This document shows, piece after piece, positions 16,067-24,816 of a stretch of 34,175 bases of DNA. Position numbers and translations under genes: made by a program. The notes beneath the pieces are model-generated. The model was not told where the DNA came from and ran no database searches. It worked only from the letters and a program-made list of their open reading frames with translations. The stretch is from a virus: positions 1 through 34,175 of IMG/VR virus record IMGVR_UViG_3300046011_009943, one strand, 5' to 3'. Within the stretch, counting starts at the first letter, position 1. Every line of letters begins with the position of its first letter.

Positions 16067-16890
16067 TTCTTGTTACTGGGTACAAAGGATTCATTGGTAG
16101 TTTTTTAGTTCATAGACTAATTCAATTAAATTATCGAATACGTTGTTTTGAATGGGGTGATAAATTAAATCTAGACGGTGTAAAAACCGTCATGCACCTA
16201 GGTGCTATCTCATCAACAACCGAAAAAGATGTTGAAAAAGTTCTGACACAGAACTATGACTTTTCGGTCGAACTGCTCAATTTGTGTATCGAAAATAAAA
16301 TAGATTTACAATATGCATCCTCAGCTTCAGTGTATGGCTTGAACAAAGAATTTAATGAAAATTCTTCTGTTGACCCTAGAACTCCTTACGCATGGTCTAA
16401 ATACCTATTTGAAAGACAAGCAAATAAAGCTATACAACAAAAAGTAGGAATTACAATACAAGGTTTTAGATATTTTAATGTATGGGCAGAATTTGGAGAA
16501 GATCATAAGTTAAACCAATCTAGCCCTTACTTCAAATTTCTCAAAGAAGCGAGAGAAACAAATTACATAACATTGTTCAAAAAAAGTGAGAACTATAAAA
16601 GAGATTTTATTTACGTTGATCAAATCATAGATTTACATTTAAAATTTTTACAAATAAAAGAAAGTGGTATTTGGAATTTTGGTACTGGTAAAGCTAAATC
16701 TTTTTTGCAAGTAGCAAGAGAAGTGAACTCTTTATATCCTTGTCAGTTCAAAACAATTAAAATGCCAGAACAATTAGTGAACTCGTATCAAGAATACACC
16801 TGTGCTGATATGAAAAAAACTAATTCTACATTAAAATTATGGGGGCTTTATGAAGAAGATATTGATTATGGGCCTGCCTGGAGCAGGTAA
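16063..16890 (+). CDS. hldD: ADP-L-glycero-D-manno-heptose 6-epimerase-like (HldD)
   Basis: A 275-residue extended SDR enzyme. GYKGFIG (residues 6-12) is the Rossmann GxxGxxG loop, YASSASVYG contains the catalytic Ser region, and Tyr109/Lys113 form the YxxxK motif (YAWSK). SSTTE, GFRYFNV, SENYKRDFIYV and FGTGKAKSF match HldD closely, more than they match generic epimerases. It would convert ADP-D-glycero- to ADP-L-glycero-D-manno-heptose. It is shorter than bacterial HldD (about 310) because the segment after the first Rossmann strand is compressed. A good Shine-Dalgarno (AGGAGAT) and an ATGA overlap with the cupin gene support the start. Its 3' end overlaps the APS kinase gene by 41 bases. 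Confidence 0.85.
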   Translation: MILVTGYKGFIGSFLVHRLIQLNYRIRCFEWGDKLNLDGVKTVMHLGAISSTTEKDVEKVLTQNYDFSVELLNLCIENKIDLQYASSASVYGLNKEFNENSSVDPRTPYAWSKYLFERQANKAIQQKVGITIQGFRYFNVWAEFGEDHKLNQSSPYFKFLKEARETNYITLFKKSENYKRDFIYVDQIIDLHLKFLQIKESGIWNFGTGKAKSFLQVAREVNSLYPCQFKTIKMPEQLVNSYQEYTCADMKKTNSTLKLWGLYEEDIDYGPAWSR

Positions 16891-17704
16891 AACTTTTTTT
16901 GCAGAAAAACTAAAAATTTATTTGGAAAAAAACGGCGGGCTACACAATATGCCCATTGAAAGAATGCCTTCGTTAGAAAGTGCTCCAAAAACCTATAAGT
17001 TTACAGTTCAATGGTTTAATGCCGATGAAGTAAGAAAAAAATATAATGATTGGGATTTCAGTCGAGAAGGAAGAATTAGACAAAGTTTAAGAATGGCGGA
17101 GTTTGCAATGAAGTGCCAAGCGGATTTTGTCATTTGTGATTTTGTGGCTCCTCTTCCAGAAATGCGTCACAACTTTAAGGCTGACTGGACAATCTGGATG
17201 GACACAATTGATGCAGGTAGGTATGAAGACACCAATAAAGCTTTCATTTCTCCAGATATTTACGACTTCCGTATTACGGAACAGAATGCAGAAAAATGGA
17301 TACCATTTGTAGGAGATAAAATTTTAGCAAATCAGCGTAGACCTGTTTTCGATTGGAAAAAAGAAACTGTTCAAATGCTAGGTAGGTGGCAGCCATGGCA
17401 TCAAGGGCACAGGGCATTATTTGAAAGAGCTATCAAGAAAACTGGGCAAGTTGTCATACAAATTCGTGACTGTCAAGGCTGGCAAGGCAGCAATCCTTTT
17501 GCTATCGAACAGGTTGAAAATTATATTCGTAGAGATTTAGACGCTCTGTACCAAGGGCAATACGAAATACAAGTGGTACCCAACATCGTAAATATTACCT
17601 ATGGGCGAGATGTGGGTTACAAAATAGATCAAGAAGTTTTTGACGATAATGTTCACACGATTTCTGCTACCAAAATAAGAAAAGAAATGGGTTTTGATAA
17701 ATAG
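16850..17704 (+). CDS. APS kinase fused to an HxGH nucleotidyltransferase
   Basis: A 284-residue two-domain protein. Residues 1-150 match adenylylsulfate kinase: Walker A GLPGAGKT (8-15), then FNADEVRKKYNDWDFSREGR and RQSLRM, with WTIWMDTI before the lid region. Residues 172-284 form a separate nucleotidyltransferase with GRWQPWHQGH (178-187) and ISATKIRKEM near the end, resembling NadM-type NMN adenylyltransferases. The first domain would make PAPS from APS. The second could be an NMN adenylyltransferase or, since ATP sulfurylase belongs to the same superfamily, could make APS. The latter would feed the sulfotransferase at 10811, but that is a guess. The ATG lies inside the hldD end (41-base overlap). 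It is the last gene of the glycan module. Confidence 0.8.
   Translation: MKKILIMGLPGAGKTFFAEKLKIYLEKNGGLHNMPIERMPSLESAPKTYKFTVQWFNADEVRKKYNDWDFSREGRIRQSLRMAEFAMKCQADFVICDFVAPLPEMRHNFKADWTIWMDTIDAGRYEDTNKAFISPDIYDFRITEQNAEKWIPFVGDKILANQRRPVFDWKKETVQMLGRWQPWHQGHRALFERAIKKTGQVVIQIRDCQGWQGSNPFAIEQVENYIRRDLDALYQGQYEIQVVPNIVNITYGRDVGYKIDQEVFDDNVHTISATKIRKEMGFDK
17696..17703 (+). promoter_or_regulatory. Late promoter-like GATAAATA
   Basis: The octamer spans the stop of the APS kinase gene and lies 30 bases before the gp13 start. It has one mismatch to TATAAATA and marks the beginning of the neck-terminase block. Confidence 0.5.
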
Positions 17705-17733
17705 GTGAATAACTACCAAAATAAGGTTCAAAA

Positions 17734-18510
17734 ATGCCTTCCGTAACAAATAGATCAACTTTTAAAGACTACTGTCTACGCAGGCTTGGATTTCCTACAA
17801 TCGAAATTAATATAGATGACGACCAAGTCGAAGATCGTATAGACGATGCCCTTCAATACTGGCAGGACTACCACTTTGATGCGCTTCAAAAAGTTTATTA
17901 CATCAAAGCACTTAATACAACGGATATGTCCAACAAATATATCAATTTGGACCCTTCCGTAACGTTGGATTCAAGTGGAAATACTGTAAACATTATCGGT
18001 GTTACTCGAATATTTCCTATAAACGATTCAATCAATCAAAACAATATGTTTGACTTACGCTATCAGCTTAGATTGAACGAACTCTATGACTTTACATCAG
18101 CATCTTATATTAATTATACGCTTACGATGCAGCACTTGAGGTCATTGGAACTTATGTTTACAGGAGAAGTTCCAATTAGATTTCAAAGACATATGCATAG
18201 ACTTTATTGTGATTGGGGATGGGGTACAGCAGTTAATTCTGGTACAGTAATTATTGCAGAGTGTTATGCATTGATTCGCCCACAAGATTTCATTTCAGTT
18301 TGGAATGACCGATGGTTAAAAGAGTATGCTACAGCTTTAATCAAAAGAACTTGGGGTAATAACCTCAAAAAGTTTGCTGGTGTACAACTTCCAGGAGGAG
18401 TTGTTCTTAATGGGCAAAAAATATTCGATGAGTCCATCGAAGAAATCAAGGCTCTTGAAGAAGAAATGCAGAGCAAATATGAACTTCCAGTGGACTTCTA
18501 TCTAAACTAA
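17734..18510 (+). CDS. gp13: Neck protein gp13
   Basis: A 258-residue homologue of T4 gp13 (309 residues), which with gp14 forms the neck joining head and tail after packaging. Recognisable blocks are the N-terminal FKDYCLRRLGFPTIEINIDDDQVEDRIDDALQYWQDYH and the C-terminal WLKEYATALIKRTWGNNLKKF, followed by an LPGGVxLNGQKI segment. A modest AAGG Shine-Dalgarno precedes the ATG. Its stop overlaps the gp14 start by one base (TAATG). The order 13-14-15-16-17-18-19-20 that follows is the T4 order, which supports the name. Confidence 0.9.
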   Translation: MPSVTNRSTFKDYCLRRLGFPTIEINIDDDQVEDRIDDALQYWQDYHFDALQKVYYIKALNTTDMSNKYINLDPSVTLDSSGNTVNIIGVTRIFPINDSINQNNMFDLRYQLRLNELYDFTSASYINYTLTMQHLRSLELMFTGEVPIRFQRHMHRLYCDWGWGTAVNSGTVIIAECYALIRPQDFISVWNDRWLKEYATALIKRTWGNNLKKFAGVQLPGGVVLNGQKIFDESIEEIKALEEEMQSKYELPVDFYLN

Positions 18511-19382
18511 TGGCTACGAATCTATATTTTAATAATTTCAACTCTTCACCAGAACAAAGACTGGTCGAAGACTTGATGATTGAAACCATTAAAATAAATG
18601 GTGTTGATTGCTATTACATTCCAAACATAAACGAAGAAGCAAGAGACCTATTATACGGTGAAGACCCACTAAAAAAATTCACTGCTGCATATCCGTTAGA
18701 ACTTTACATAACAAACGTTGATGGTTACGAAGGTGAAAGAGAATTCTTCTCAAAGTTTGGGCTTGAAATACGTAACAATATGTCAATCATCATATCAAAA
18801 AGATCCTTTTCTCGATGGGTGCCACAGACATATGTAAGACCCAGAGAAGGTGATTTGATTTACATACCATTTTTTGCACAAACTGGTGAAATGTATGAAA
18901 TCAAATATGTAAATTTCTCTGAGGCTTTCTATGTATTAGGTAATAAGTATCCATTTTTCTATAAGCTTGAGTTGGAGAAATTCAAGTATTCACAAGAGAC
19001 CATTGATGTTGGTATTCCAATTATCGATGATCTTGTTGCACAAGATGCATATTCAATAGAACTTGACGTTAACATTGCGACAGGTAACGGTAACTTTATA
19101 CAAGGTGAGTCTGTACATAACACAGCAAACACAGTGTATGGTACAGTAACTTACTGGGATTATAGTGAAGCAAAGTTGAGAGTTACCGATATCTATGGAA
19201 CTTTCGCTAACAACATGCTTCTGCGTGGAAATACAAGCAACGCCTCTTATACCACAGCAAATACTCCTGATCCATTAAAAGATAATGAAATCAGAGAAAT
19301 GTATGATAACAAAATTATTCAAACAGAAGCCGACGTTATCATCGACACATCAGAATCAAATCCTTTTGGTAGAATATCATGA
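18510..19382 (+). CDS. gp14: Neck protein gp14
   Basis: A 290-residue homologue of T4 gp14 (256). The N-terminal part has the conserved EQRLVEDLMIETIKINGVDCYYIP, followed by YGEDPL and FSKFGLEIRN. Residues about 190-255 form an inserted beta-rich domain starting GNGNFIQGESV, which resembles a domain at the end of gp15 (see findings). It acts in the neck with gp13. The stop overlaps the gp15 start (ATGA). Confidence 0.9.
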   Translation: MATNLYFNNFNSSPEQRLVEDLMIETIKINGVDCYYIPNINEEARDLLYGEDPLKKFTAAYPLELYITNVDGYEGEREFFSKFGLEIRNNMSIIISKRSFSRWVPQTYVRPREGDLIYIPFFAQTGEMYEIKYVNFSEAFYVLGNKYPFFYKLELEKFKYSQETIDVGIPIIDDLVAQDAYSIELDVNIATGNGNFIQGESVHNTANTVYGTVTYWDYSEAKLRVTDIYGTFANNMLLRGNTSNASYTTANTPDPLKDNEIREMYDNKIIQTEADVIIDTSESNPFGRIS

Positions 19383-20383
19383 CAATTGGATACTCTTATC
19401 ATAGAATAATCAGAAAAATGATTGTCGCATTTGGCGATCTTTTCAATCAAATTAATTTAGTACGTTATGATGATAATGGGCAAGAACTTGAACATTTTCT
19501 GGTTCCCATTCTATATGGTGGAAAAGAAAAATACGTTTCAAGACTTGAAGGTGATCCAAACTTAGATAAAAAAGTTCAAATCACATTACCCGTTATGTCA
19601 TATGAAATGACTAACATGTCATATGATGCAGGTAGGAAACTAAACACAAATCAAAGAATAATTTATCCAGGTGATGCGTCAACAACAACTCTTGCAGTAT
19701 GGAATCCAGTACCTTTTGATTTCGATTTTTCGCTCTATTTGTATGTCAGAAATTTTGAAGATAGCGCACAAATAATTGAAAAGATTATACCATATTTTGC
19801 TCCCGATTATACAGTTTCAGTTAATTTAATACCTGAAATGAACCTTGTAAAACAGTTGCCAATCATAATGAAAGATATTACTCATGATATTGACTATGAA
19901 GGTAACTGGGAAAGTAATGTTAGAACAATTATTTGGACACTTAATTTCACCATAAAAGGTTACATATATGGTGCGATAAGTGAGCCTAAAATCATCAGGA
20001 CCTCAATAACAAATATTTTCGACGATAACTCTTTAAAAAATAAAAACATTACAGCAACAATGAGCGCCGGTGGAAACGGAAATTATAAGTATAATGAAAT
20101 TGTATATCAAGGTTATTCTTATGAAACTGCCACAGCTACGGCAAATGTGTCAAATTGGTTGCCTGCTACAAGACAACTTCAAATCAATAAATTGAATGGT
20201 CATTTTGTAGCCGGGCAAAATGTTATAGGATCAAGCACAAATTCAAATTGGGTCGTTTCTTATTTCTCAGAAAATTCTTCCAACCTTGTAAACATCACCA
20301 TTACTCCAAATCCATCGAATGTTATTCTACCAAATAATTACACTTACACAACAGTGATAACTGAATATCCTAACACATTATAA
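19379..20383 (+). CDS. gp15: Tail terminator / sheath stabiliser gp15
   Basis: A 334-residue homologue of T4 gp15 (272), the hexamer that caps the tail and binds the neck. The N-terminus (GYSYHRIIRKMIVAFGDLFNQI) and the ILYGGKEKYVSRLE and ITLPVMSYEMTNMSYDAGRKLNTNQ blocks are typical. Residues from about 231 to the end are an extension absent from T4, starting GGNGNYKYNEIVYQGYS, a beta-rich module similar to the one inserted in gp14. It overlaps the gp14 stop by four bases. Confidence 0.9.
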   Translation: MTIGYSYHRIIRKMIVAFGDLFNQINLVRYDDNGQELEHFLVPILYGGKEKYVSRLEGDPNLDKKVQITLPVMSYEMTNMSYDAGRKLNTNQRIIYPGDASTTTLAVWNPVPFDFDFSLYLYVRNFEDSAQIIEKIIPYFAPDYTVSVNLIPEMNLVKQLPIIMKDITHDIDYEGNWESNVRTIIWTLNFTIKGYIYGAISEPKIIRTSITNIFDDNSLKNKNITATMSAGGNGNYKYNEIVYQGYSYETATATANVSNWLPATRQLQINKLNGHFVAGQNVIGSSTNSNWVVSYFSENSSNLVNITITPNPSNVILPNNYTYTTVITEYPNTL

Positions 20384-20385
20384 AC

Positions 20386-20808
20386 ATGTCAAACTTTGAA
20401 AAAAATATGTCTGAAATATTTGATGTATCGGCAAAAGTTATTGAAAAACCATCTTTACCTATTGCTACAGAATCAATCATTTCAAAAGGGCTTGAACTAG
20501 ACCTTGATGCTGATTATCGAGAATCAAGACAAACATACAAAGAATTAATTGAAAAAGGTAATCAAGCAATTGATCACCTTCTGGCTATTGCTTCTGAGAC
20601 GGAACATCCAAGAGCATTTGAAGTTGTTGCCACACTTATCAAGAATACCTCCGAAGCAAATGAAAAACTTCTCAACATGCAAAAACTTATGCGTGAAATG
20701 AAAGGTATGAAAAATTCAGAATCAAAAGTTACAGTTGATAAAGCTATCTTTGTTGGTTCAACTTCCGAACTGTCTAAACTAATCAAGGGTAAAAATGCCA
20801 TTGATTAA
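20386..20808 (+). CDS. gp16: Terminase small subunit gp16
   Basis: A 140-residue protein in the gp16 position, directly before gp17. It has a flexible N-terminus, then SRQTYKELIEKGNQAIDHLLAIASETEHPRAFEVVATLI, and a helical oligomerisation core. This matches the T4-type small terminase (164 residues), which recognises DNA and stimulates the gp17 ATPase. It overlaps gp17 by 14 bases and carries the gp17 Shine-Dalgarno (AAGGG) near its end. Confidence 0.88.
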   Translation: MSNFEKNMSEIFDVSAKVIEKPSLPIATESIISKGLELDLDADYRESRQTYKELIEKGNQAIDHLLAIASETEHPRAFEVVATLIKNTSEANEKLLNMQKLMREMKGMKNSESKVTVDKAIFVGSTSELSKLIKGKNAID

Positions 20809-22450
20809 TAAAGACTCATACAGGGACAATCCACTCCTAAAACGAGCCGGTGTAGAACTTTCTTACACGGAAGAACAAGTTCAAGAATACATCAAGTGTT
20901 CACAGGATCCTGTGTATTTTTCCGCAAAATATATCAAAATTGTAAACGTAGATAAAGGTTTGATACCTTTTGAAATGTGGGATTTTCAAGAGGAAATGAT
21001 ACGTTTGTTTCATGAAAATCGTTTTGTAATTACAAAATGCCCTCGACAGGTAGGTAAAACAACCACCTCAGTTGCTTACCTTTTATGGTTAACACTTTTT
21101 ACCGACTCACAGAACATAGCCGTTCTGGCAAACAAAGGTTCTTTGGCAAGAGAGATTCTAGGTAAATATCAACTGGCATACGAAAACCTTCCAATGTGGC
21201 TTCAACAAGGTGTCGTCACTTGGAACAAAGGTAATGTTGAACTTGAAAACGGTTCTAAGATTATTGCAGCTTCCACATCATCATCTGCGGTTCGTGGGGG
21301 ATCTTTTAATGTAGTTTTCTTGGACGAATTCGCTTTCGTTCCAGCAAACATTGCAAACGAATTCTTTAACTCAGTTTACCCAGTTATTTCTTCCGGTACG
21401 ACCACAAAGATTATCATCGTATCTACACCAAACGGTATGAATCTGTTCTATAAACTTTGGATGGATGCCATTGGTAAAAAGAACGGTTACAAACCTTTTC
21501 AAATTCACTGGTCAATGGTGCCCGGAAGAAATCAGGAATGGAAAGAACAAACAATTAAAAACACTTCATTGGAACAATTCAGACAGGAATTTGAATGTGA
21601 ATTCTTAGGTTCAACCAATACTTTAATTTCAGGCTCCAAACTTGCTCAATTGGTTTATCAAGACCCGATAATTAAACATGAGTTAATTCATATCTATGAG
21701 CCACCAATCAAAGGTGATGAGGAAACGACCAAAGATCACATCTATGCAATGTGTGTGGATCCATCTGAAGGTAGAAACTTAGACAACTCGACCTTTTCCG
21801 TTTTTGATATTTCTACTGTACCGTACAAACAAGTCGCAAAATATGCAAGTTCATCAATTTCACCGATCTTATTTCCAACGGTCATATATAATACAGCAAA
21901 ACTGTACAACGATGCGTATGTTTTGGTGGAAATAAATAATACTCCACAGATAGCCGACACTTTACATCAAGATTTAGAGTATGAAAATGTGGTCAAGATT
22001 GAAACGGGAAACAAAAAAGCCCAAGCTATGGGTACAGGTTTTGGTAGAGGCATACAGCTCGGTATTAAAATGTCAAGTCAAGTCAAACGTATTGGGTGTT
22101 CGAACCTTAAAACACTAATTGAATCTGATAAACTGATAATCAATGATTTTGATACTATTTCGGAACTCACAACGTTTGTATCTACACACAACACATTCAA
22201 AGCAGAAGAAGGATCAACCGATGATTTGGTTATGACTTTGGTTATGTTTGCTTGGATGACGACACAACAATATTTTAAAGAAATAGTGAATCACGACCTT
22301 AGGAAACAGATGCAATTAGAAATGATGAATCAAAGAGATGATGAAATTCCATCATTTGGTATATACGATGACGGTAAAAATGAGAATTATCAAGTGGAAG
22401 GTGGAGATGTTTGGATGTCCAAGGATGAAGATTACAAATTCTTCGTTTGA
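20795..22450 (+). CDS. gp17: Terminase large subunit gp17
   Basis: A 551-residue packaging motor. The ATPase domain has Walker A CPRQVGKTT (residues 82-90) and Walker B VVFLDE with Asp177-Glu178, followed by IIIVSTPNGMN, the coupling motif. The C-terminal RNase H-like nuclease starts at CVDPSEGRNLDNS, where Asp322 is the first metal ligand. Further nuclease-domain segments follow (YVLVEINN, STDDLVMTLVM). It is somewhat shorter than T4 gp17 (610) but has both domains intact. It translocates DNA into the prohead at the portal and cuts concatemers. Confidence 0.95.
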   Translation: MPLINKDSYRDNPLLKRAGVELSYTEEQVQEYIKCSQDPVYFSAKYIKIVNVDKGLIPFEMWDFQEEMIRLFHENRFVITKCPRQVGKTTTSVAYLLWLTLFTDSQNIAVLANKGSLAREILGKYQLAYENLPMWLQQGVVTWNKGNVELENGSKIIAASTSSSAVRGGSFNVVFLDEFAFVPANIANEFFNSVYPVISSGTTTKIIIVSTPNGMNLFYKLWMDAIGKKNGYKPFQIHWSMVPGRNQEWKEQTIKNTSLEQFRQEFECEFLGSTNTLISGSKLAQLVYQDPIIKHELIHIYEPPIKGDEETTKDHIYAMCVDPSEGRNLDNSTFSVFDISTVPYKQVAKYASSSISPILFPTVIYNTAKLYNDAYVLVEINNTPQIADTLHQDLEYENVVKIETGNKKAQAMGTGFGRGIQLGIKMSSQVKRIGCSNLKTLIESDKLIINDFDTISELTTFVSTHNTFKAEEGSTDDLVMTLVMFAWMTTQQYFKEIVNHDLRKQMQLEMMNQRDDEIPSFGIYDDGKNENYQVEGGDVWMSKDEDYKFFV

Positions 22451-22456
22451 TAAATA
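22449..22456 (+). promoter_or_regulatory. Late promoter-like GATAAATA
   Basis: The octamer overlaps the gp17 stop and lies 49 bases before the sheath gene. It would give extra late transcription of gp18, which is needed in high copy number. Confidence 0.5.
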
Positions 22457-22505
22457 TAAGATAGGTTAATTGCCAAAGTAGTATTATAAAAACAAGGAGA
22501 TTAAA

Positions 22506-24197
22506 ATGGCATTTCAAATTTCTCCAGGCGTAAATGTATCTGAAGTCGACCTAACTACTGTCGTACCTTCAGTGTCAACTACGGCCGGTGCATTCGCTGG
22601 ACCATTTCAATGGGGTCCAGCGGGTATTAGAACTCTAGTAACAAGTGAATCTGATCTAGCCAACAAATTTGGCAATCCCGATTCAAATACTGCTGTATCG
22701 TTTTTCTCGGCAGCAAACTTTTTAGCGTATGGTAACAATCTTCAAGTTTCTCGTGCTGCAAACTCTGGTACATTAAACGCTTCTTCGAACACTGGCGTTC
22801 AAATTGCTAACGAAGACGTATATGACACTTCATATATTTCCGACTCTAACTCAATTTCATTTGTTGCACGTTATCCCGGAGCAATTGGAAACTCATTGAA
22901 AGTTTCGGTGCTTGCTTCAAACACAGGATTCTCAGCTTGGACATATAAATCATTTTTCCCGGCTGGTCCAAATACTTCTACCTATGTTGCAAATGCTGGT
23001 GGAACAAACGACCAAATGCATGTAATCGTTATCGATGAAGACGGATTGTTTAGTGGTGGTGCAAAAAATACAGTTCTTGAAGTATTTCCTTTCTTGTCAA
23101 AAGCTTCTGACGCTATCAATGATGATGGTTCATCAGCTTACTATAGAACGGTTCTAAGAGATCAATCCAGATATTTGTATGCTTTAGGTCCAGTTGACCC
23201 TGCAACAACGAGCACAACTTGGGGGCAAACAGCATCAAATAGAAGCTTTGCGCTACTTGCAGCAACAGATATTTCTCTGGCTAATGGTGCCACACAAGTT
23301 CTAACTTCAGGTGATTACACTTCTGCATTCACACAATTTTCAAATCCTGATGTTGTTGACATTTCTCTTGTTGTTACAGGAGATGCTGGTGGTTCAGGCA
23401 TTGTAAATACAGTTCAACAATATGTAATTGATAGTATTGTAAGTTCTAGAAAAGATTGCATGGCTTTCATTTCTCCGCCACAGACTGGTATCGTAGGCGG
23501 TACAACACCTTCAACAGCAATCACTTCTTGGGTAAATACCTTATCAAGAGCATCAACATTTGCTGTTGCTGACTCTGGTTGGAAATATCAGTTTGATAAG
23601 TACAATAACGTCTATCGTTGGATTCCTCTGAACGGTGACATTGCTGGGCTTTGCGTTCGTACAGACCAAACTAATGATCCGTGGTTCTCACCTGCTGGTC
23701 CAAACCGTGGAGCAATCAAGAATGTTGTCAAACTAGCTTGGAATCCAACACAAGCAGAACGTGATACAATCTATTCAATTGGTGTCAATCCGGTTGTTTC
23801 ATTCCCTGGGCAAGGCACACTACTGTATGGTGATAAAACTCTGATTACACAGCCTTCTGCATTCAGTAGAATCAATGTTCGTCGCCTGTTCATCGTCCTT
23901 GAAAAAGCCATTTCTACTGCCGCAAAGTTTTCTCTCTTTGAACTCAATGATGAATTTACAAGAGCGCAATTTGTAGCATTAGTTGATCCTTTCTTGCGTG
24001 ATGTAAAAGGGCGTCGTGGTGTCTATGACTATAGAGTTGTATGCGACACAACAAACAATACACCACAAGTTATTGACAACAATAGATTCGTTGGTGACAT
24101 TTATATCAAACCCGCAAGATCAATTAATTATATTCAGTTGAACTTTGTTGCCGTAAGAACAGGTGTTGCGTTTAGTGAAATTGTTGGTGCTGTCTAA
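22506..24197 (+). CDS. gp18: Tail sheath protein gp18
   Basis: A 563-residue contractile sheath subunit (T4 659). The N-terminus FQISPGVNVSEVDLTT is the conserved myovirus sheath start. The C-terminal domain has NVRRLFIVLEKAISTAAKFSLFELNDEFTRAQF and ends in a terminal strand (INYIQLNFVAVRTGVAFSEIVGA) used in subunit linking. A strong AAGGAG Shine-Dalgarno lies eight bases before the ATG. The shorter length suggests that one of the outer T4 domains is reduced. Confidence 0.94.
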   Translation: MAFQISPGVNVSEVDLTTVVPSVSTTAGAFAGPFQWGPAGIRTLVTSESDLANKFGNPDSNTAVSFFSAANFLAYGNNLQVSRAANSGTLNASSNTGVQIANEDVYDTSYISDSNSISFVARYPGAIGNSLKVSVLASNTGFSAWTYKSFFPAGPNTSTYVANAGGTNDQMHVIVIDEDGLFSGGAKNTVLEVFPFLSKASDAINDDGSSAYYRTVLRDQSRYLYALGPVDPATTSTTWGQTASNRSFALLAATDISLANGATQVLTSGDYTSAFTQFSNPDVVDISLVVTGDAGGSGIVNTVQQYVIDSIVSSRKDCMAFISPPQTGIVGGTTPSTAITSWVNTLSRASTFAVADSGWKYQFDKYNNVYRWIPLNGDIAGLCVRTDQTNDPWFSPAGPNRGAIKNVVKLAWNPTQAERDTIYSIGVNPVVSFPGQGTLLYGDKTLITQPSAFSRINVRRLFIVLEKAISTAAKFSLFELNDEFTRAQFVALVDPFLRDVKGRRGVYDYRVVCDTTNNTPQVIDNNRFVGDIYIKPARSINYIQLNFVAVRTGVAFSEIVGAV

Positions 24198-24203
24198 TAA
24201 ATA
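24196..24203 (+). promoter_or_regulatory. Late promoter-like AATAAATA
   Basis: One mismatch to TATAAATA; it overlaps the sheath stop codon and lies 20 bases before the tube gene. Confidence 0.45.
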
Positions 24204-24223
24204 ATAAAAAATAGGAGAAAACA

Positions 24224-24766
24224 ATGGCTTTTAACGTAACAGAGTTTAGAGCAAATCTTGTAGGAGATGGTGCTCGCCCTAACCTGTTCCAAGTCACAAT
24301 GCCTTTTCCAACATATACACAAGATGCAGTTAGTTCTTCACAAGCATTAACCTTCTTGTGCAAAAGCGCACAGCTTCCAGGCACGACACTAGGAACAGTA
24401 CCACTGTTCTATTTTGGGCGTGAATTGAAGTTTGCCGGAAACAGGAACTTTGCAGACTGGACAATTACAATCATCAATGATGAAAATTTTAAAGTTCGCA
24501 AAGCTTTTGAATCTTGGATGAATGGCATTAATTCTCATGCAGCTAACTTAAGAAACGGTTCCGCTGCAACTCCAACAGGTTATTCTGTTGACGGCAACGT
24601 CAACCAATATGGAAAAACCGGAGATGTAATTAAAGCATACAAATTTGTCGGAGCTTTTCCTGTAGATTTGTCACCTATTGATCTTGATTGGGGTTCAAAT
24701 GATTCAATTGAAGAGTTTTCTGTGACCCTAGCATATCAGTGGTGGGAATCGGCAACAACGACCTAA
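24224..24766 (+). CDS. gp19: Tail tube protein gp19
   Basis: A 180-residue tube subunit (T4 163). Features include ANLVGDGARPNLFQVTMPFP, FLCKSAQLPGTTLGTVPLFYFGRELKFAGNR and a C-terminal strand VTLAYQWWES. These are typical of the T4 gp19 family, whose hexamers stack inside the sheath. It has a good AGGAG Shine-Dalgarno. A strong hairpin follows its stop. Confidence 0.93.
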   Translation: MAFNVTEFRANLVGDGARPNLFQVTMPFPTYTQDAVSSSQALTFLCKSAQLPGTTLGTVPLFYFGRELKFAGNRNFADWTITIINDENFKVRKAFESWMNGINSHAANLRNGSAATPTGYSVDGNVNQYGKTGDVIKAYKFVGAFPVDLSPIDLDWGSNDSIEEFSVTLAYQWWESATTT

Positions 24767-24770
24767 TATA

Positions 24771-24788
24771 GAGGGGCTTTTGCCCCTC
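24771..24788 (+). terminator. Hairpin after gp19, possible terminator
   Basis: A perfect 7-bp stem (GAGGGGC / GCCCCTC) with a TTTT loop lies four bases after the gp19 stop. It is followed by ATTATGATT rather than a T run, so it may be a weak terminator or an mRNA 3'-end stabiliser that keeps tube mRNA abundant relative to the portal. Confidence 0.5.
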
Positions 24789-24816
24789 ATTATGATTAAT
24801 TTGAAAAGGAAAATCA

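Noticed and set aside
9739-17704. Glycan module as an inserted bacterial island or prophage cargo with its own integrase
   Set aside because: No integrase, attachment-site repeat or insertion sequence was seen at its borders, and it shares the phage's late promoters and ATGA overlaps. Horizontal origin of individual genes is still possible.
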